Shown here in pieces: positions 62,574-64,000 of a DNA stretch of 64,000 bases. Position numbers and translations under genes: made by a program. Each line of letters begins with the position of its first letter. Position 1 is the stretch's first letter. The notes below the pieces were generated by a model, which made no database searches, was not told the origin of the DNA, and saw nothing but the letters and a program-made list of their open reading frames with translations. Origin of the DNA: Nitrososphaerota archaeon (GTDB taxonomy: Archaea > Thermoproteota > Nitrososphaeria > Nitrososphaerales > Nitrosopumilaceae); assembly GCA_016215465.1 (NCBI GenBank), contig JACRJT010000021.1:1-64000 (forward strand). The letters run 5' to 3'.

Positions 62574-63863
62574 TTGGCATCAATGAAAAACTTCTTCAAA
62601 AATTTAGGACCTGGAGTTGTGACAGGTGCATCAGATGACGATCCTTCTGGTATTGCAACATATTCTCAAGCGGGTGCCCAATTTGGATTTGGTTTTCTCT
62701 GGCTTGCATTATTCCAGTATCCTATGATGACTGCAATTCAGGAAATGTGTGCACGAATTGGACTTGTTACTGGAGCAGGTCTTGGCAATGCAGTAAGAAA
62801 GCAATTCTCAAGAAAAGTGGTTTTTCCAATAACCACACTTCTTTTGATTGCAAACACAATAAACATTGGAGTGGACATAGGTGCAATGGCATTGTCTACA
62901 AATTTGATTTTTCCACAAATTCCAACCTTTGCAATTGCGCTGTGTTTTACAGGATTAATTATCGGAGCTGAAATTTTTATTCCTTACAAAAAATATGTCA
63001 AAATACTCAAGTATCTTGCATTTTCTCTGTTTGCGTATGTTCTTACCTCAATAATTGTTGGCGGAAGCATTGATGAAATAGTTTTGGCAAGCGTAATCCC
63101 ACACGTGGAATTCAACTCTGCATTTGCAATGATGTTTGTCGCAATATTTGGTACAACAATTTCCCCCTATCTTTTCTTCTGGCAAACATCAGAAGAAGCG
63201 GAAGAAGATGTAGCAAAAAACAAAATCTCTGATGTAGGAACTGGTACACCGAAAATATCAAAACGAGAGATCAAAACAATGCGACTTGATGTCATGATTG
63301 GCATGGGTTTTTCTCAGATGATAATGTGGTTTATCATTTTGACTGCAGCTGGGACACTTCATGCTAGTGGAATAACAAATATTGCAACTGCAGAAGAAGC
63401 AGCAAAAGCAATTGAACCTCTGGTACAAACATTTCCACATTCTGGACAGATCTCAAAAATTATCTTCGCACTAGGTATAGTTGGTGTGGGGTTGCTTGCG
63501 ATACCTGTGCTTGCGGGTTCTTCTGCATACGCACTGTCAGACGGATTTGGCTGGAAACAGGGTCTAAGTAAAAAATTTAGACAGGCAAAGGCATTCTATC
63601 TTACAATTATAGTTTCTACTGCAATTGGATTGTGGATTGATTTTATTAATATCAATCCAATTACAGCGCTAATCTACACTGCTGTGATTAATGGAGTTGT
63701 GGCAGTCCCAATGCTTTTTGTAATAATGAAAATAGCAAACAATAAAAAAATTCTCCACGAAAAAACAAACGGAAAAATCTCCAATATATTGGGATGGTTC
63801 ACATTTGCATTGATGGGCATCTCAGTAGCTGTGATGTTTGCAATGTTTCTTTTTTCCAAATAA
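62574..63863 (+). CDS. Nramp-family divalent metal transporter-like protein
   Basis: A 429-aa membrane protein with about 11 helices and the Nramp fold. The first helix motif is DPSGIATYSQAG instead of the classical DPGN, and helix 6 reads 'TTISPYLFFWQTS' without the usual MPH. This variant resembles Nramp-related magnesium/aluminium-type transporters, so Mg2+ or another hard cation is possible. TTG start 62574, or ATG 62583. Confidence 0.8.
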   Translation: MASMKNFFKNLGPGVVTGASDDDPSGIATYSQAGAQFGFGFLWLALFQYPMMTAIQEMCARIGLVTGAGLGNAVRKQFSRKVVFPITTLLLIANTINIGVDIGAMALSTNLIFPQIPTFAIALCFTGLIIGAEIFIPYKKYVKILKYLAFSLFAYVLTSIIVGGSIDEIVLASVIPHVEFNSAFAMMFVAIFGTTISPYLFFWQTSEEAEEDVAKNKISDVGTGTPKISKREIKTMRLDVMIGMGFSQMIMWFIILTAAGTLHASGITNIATAEEAAKAIEPLVQTFPHSGQISKIIFALGIVGVGLLAIPVLAGSSAYALSDGFGWKQGLSKKFRQAKAFYLTIIVSTAIGLWIDFININPITALIYTAVINGVVAVPMLFVIMKIANNKKILHEKTNGKISNILGWFTFALMGISVAVMFAMFLFSK

Positions 63864-64000
63864 CTATTCTATTTGCTTTTGATCAAGCTCGTTCCATTTC
63901 TCATCAATTATCGCAGAAACCACTTTACCATCAACTACGGTAACTATGATTGCATGAGGAGTGATCGCCTCTGTTACTATCTGATCAGTTCTGTTTCCAT
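63864..64000 (-). CDS. Partial gene truncated by the right window edge
   Basis: The C-terminal 45 codons of a minus-strand frame (ends NELDQKQIE) with 'VTEAITPHAIIVTVVDGKVVSAIIDEKWNELD'. The start lies beyond the window. No family recognised. It is convergent with the Nramp-like gene, zero gap. Confidence 0.6.
   Translation of the reverse strand, partial: GNRTDQIVTEAITPHAIIVTVVDGKVVSAIIDEKWNELDQKQIE

Overview
The window comes from a mesophilic, ammonia-oxidising-type archaeon of the Nitrososphaerota (Thaumarchaeota), most like group I.1a (Nitrosotalea / Nitrosotenuis / Nitrosarchaeum-like). The genus cannot be fixed from sequence alone. The evidence is an archaeal information-processing set (eS19, PDCD5, alpha-NAC, TFE, RNase P component 4, Nep1, aTrm56), an archaellum, PEFG-CTERM and 'SWIKNNAKWW' surface proteins, a blue-copper protein, CopC/CopD, and the short 'CxxxCxRY..CxxC' zinc-ribbon family typical of this phylum. 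Genes are dense, starts are often TTG or GTG, many neighbours overlap by 4 nt, and base composition is AT-rich.

Layout. 1-7.1 kb: archaellum operon (archaellin, a large membrane-anchored scaffold, ArlG, ArlF, ArlH, ArlI, ArlJ). 7.1-14.8 kb: chemotaxis island (CheW1, small helical protein, CheB, CheA, CheC1, CheD, CheR, CheW2, CheY, CheC2). Its only methyl-accepting receptor in view lies 30 kb away (44.6-46.7 kb). 14.7-19.2 kb: a PEFG-CTERM surface protein in an operon with a NikR-like metalloregulator, facing a ZnuABC zinc importer. 19.2-20.9 kb: repetitive coiled-coil protein. 20.9-28.6 kb: a copper and cell-surface region (CopC-CopD-beta-propeller fusion, small membrane protein, plastocyanin-like PEFG protein, CFI-box protein, secreted proteins). 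28.6-32.7 kb: rhomboid, tautomerase, nitrilase, zinc-finger protein, thiolase plus DUF35 partner, small zinc ribbon. 32.8-37.8 kb: an HTH/ATP-cone/NrdD-like regulator candidate next to B12-dependent ribonucleotide reductase. 37.8-44.1 kb: secreted TIM-barrel protein, Nep1, tRNA-Gly, Sua5, RNase P protein, eS19, PDCD5, a CoA-type reductase and a CitE-like lyase. 44.1-48.3 kb: MCP, proline dehydrogenase and two decayed genes (a frameshifted small ORF and a nonsense-interrupted nitroreductase). 48.4-52.7 kb: riboflavin operon with bacterial-type RibE/RibB/RibH, archaeal ArfA/ArfC and an embedded amidohydrolase. 52.7-55.9 kb (minus): TFE, aTrm56, HflX, AbrB-PhoU. 56-64 kb: histidine kinase, PUA-NAC pair, coiled-coil stalk-like protein, RNase H-fold protein, zinc ribbon, UbiD-family decarboxylase with a small partner, a DUF6659-like protein, Nramp-like transporter and a truncated gene at the right edge.

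The most interesting signal is a short peptide of form SE[LM]D[AN]L..GT[DN]L, seen twice in the archaellum scaffold and (SELDALL / SELDALI) twice at the C-terminus of CheC1. It resembles the CheY-binding N-terminal peptide of bacterial FliM/FliY. This suggests a direct CheY docking link between the chemotaxis system and the archaellum motor; no CheF-like gene was recognised in the window. Other leads are recent gene conversion between two cheW genes, a glycyl-radical-less NrdD homologue fused to a DNA-binding domain beside nrdJ, and an amidohydrolase positioned to supply the missing deformylase step of archaeal riboflavin synthesis.
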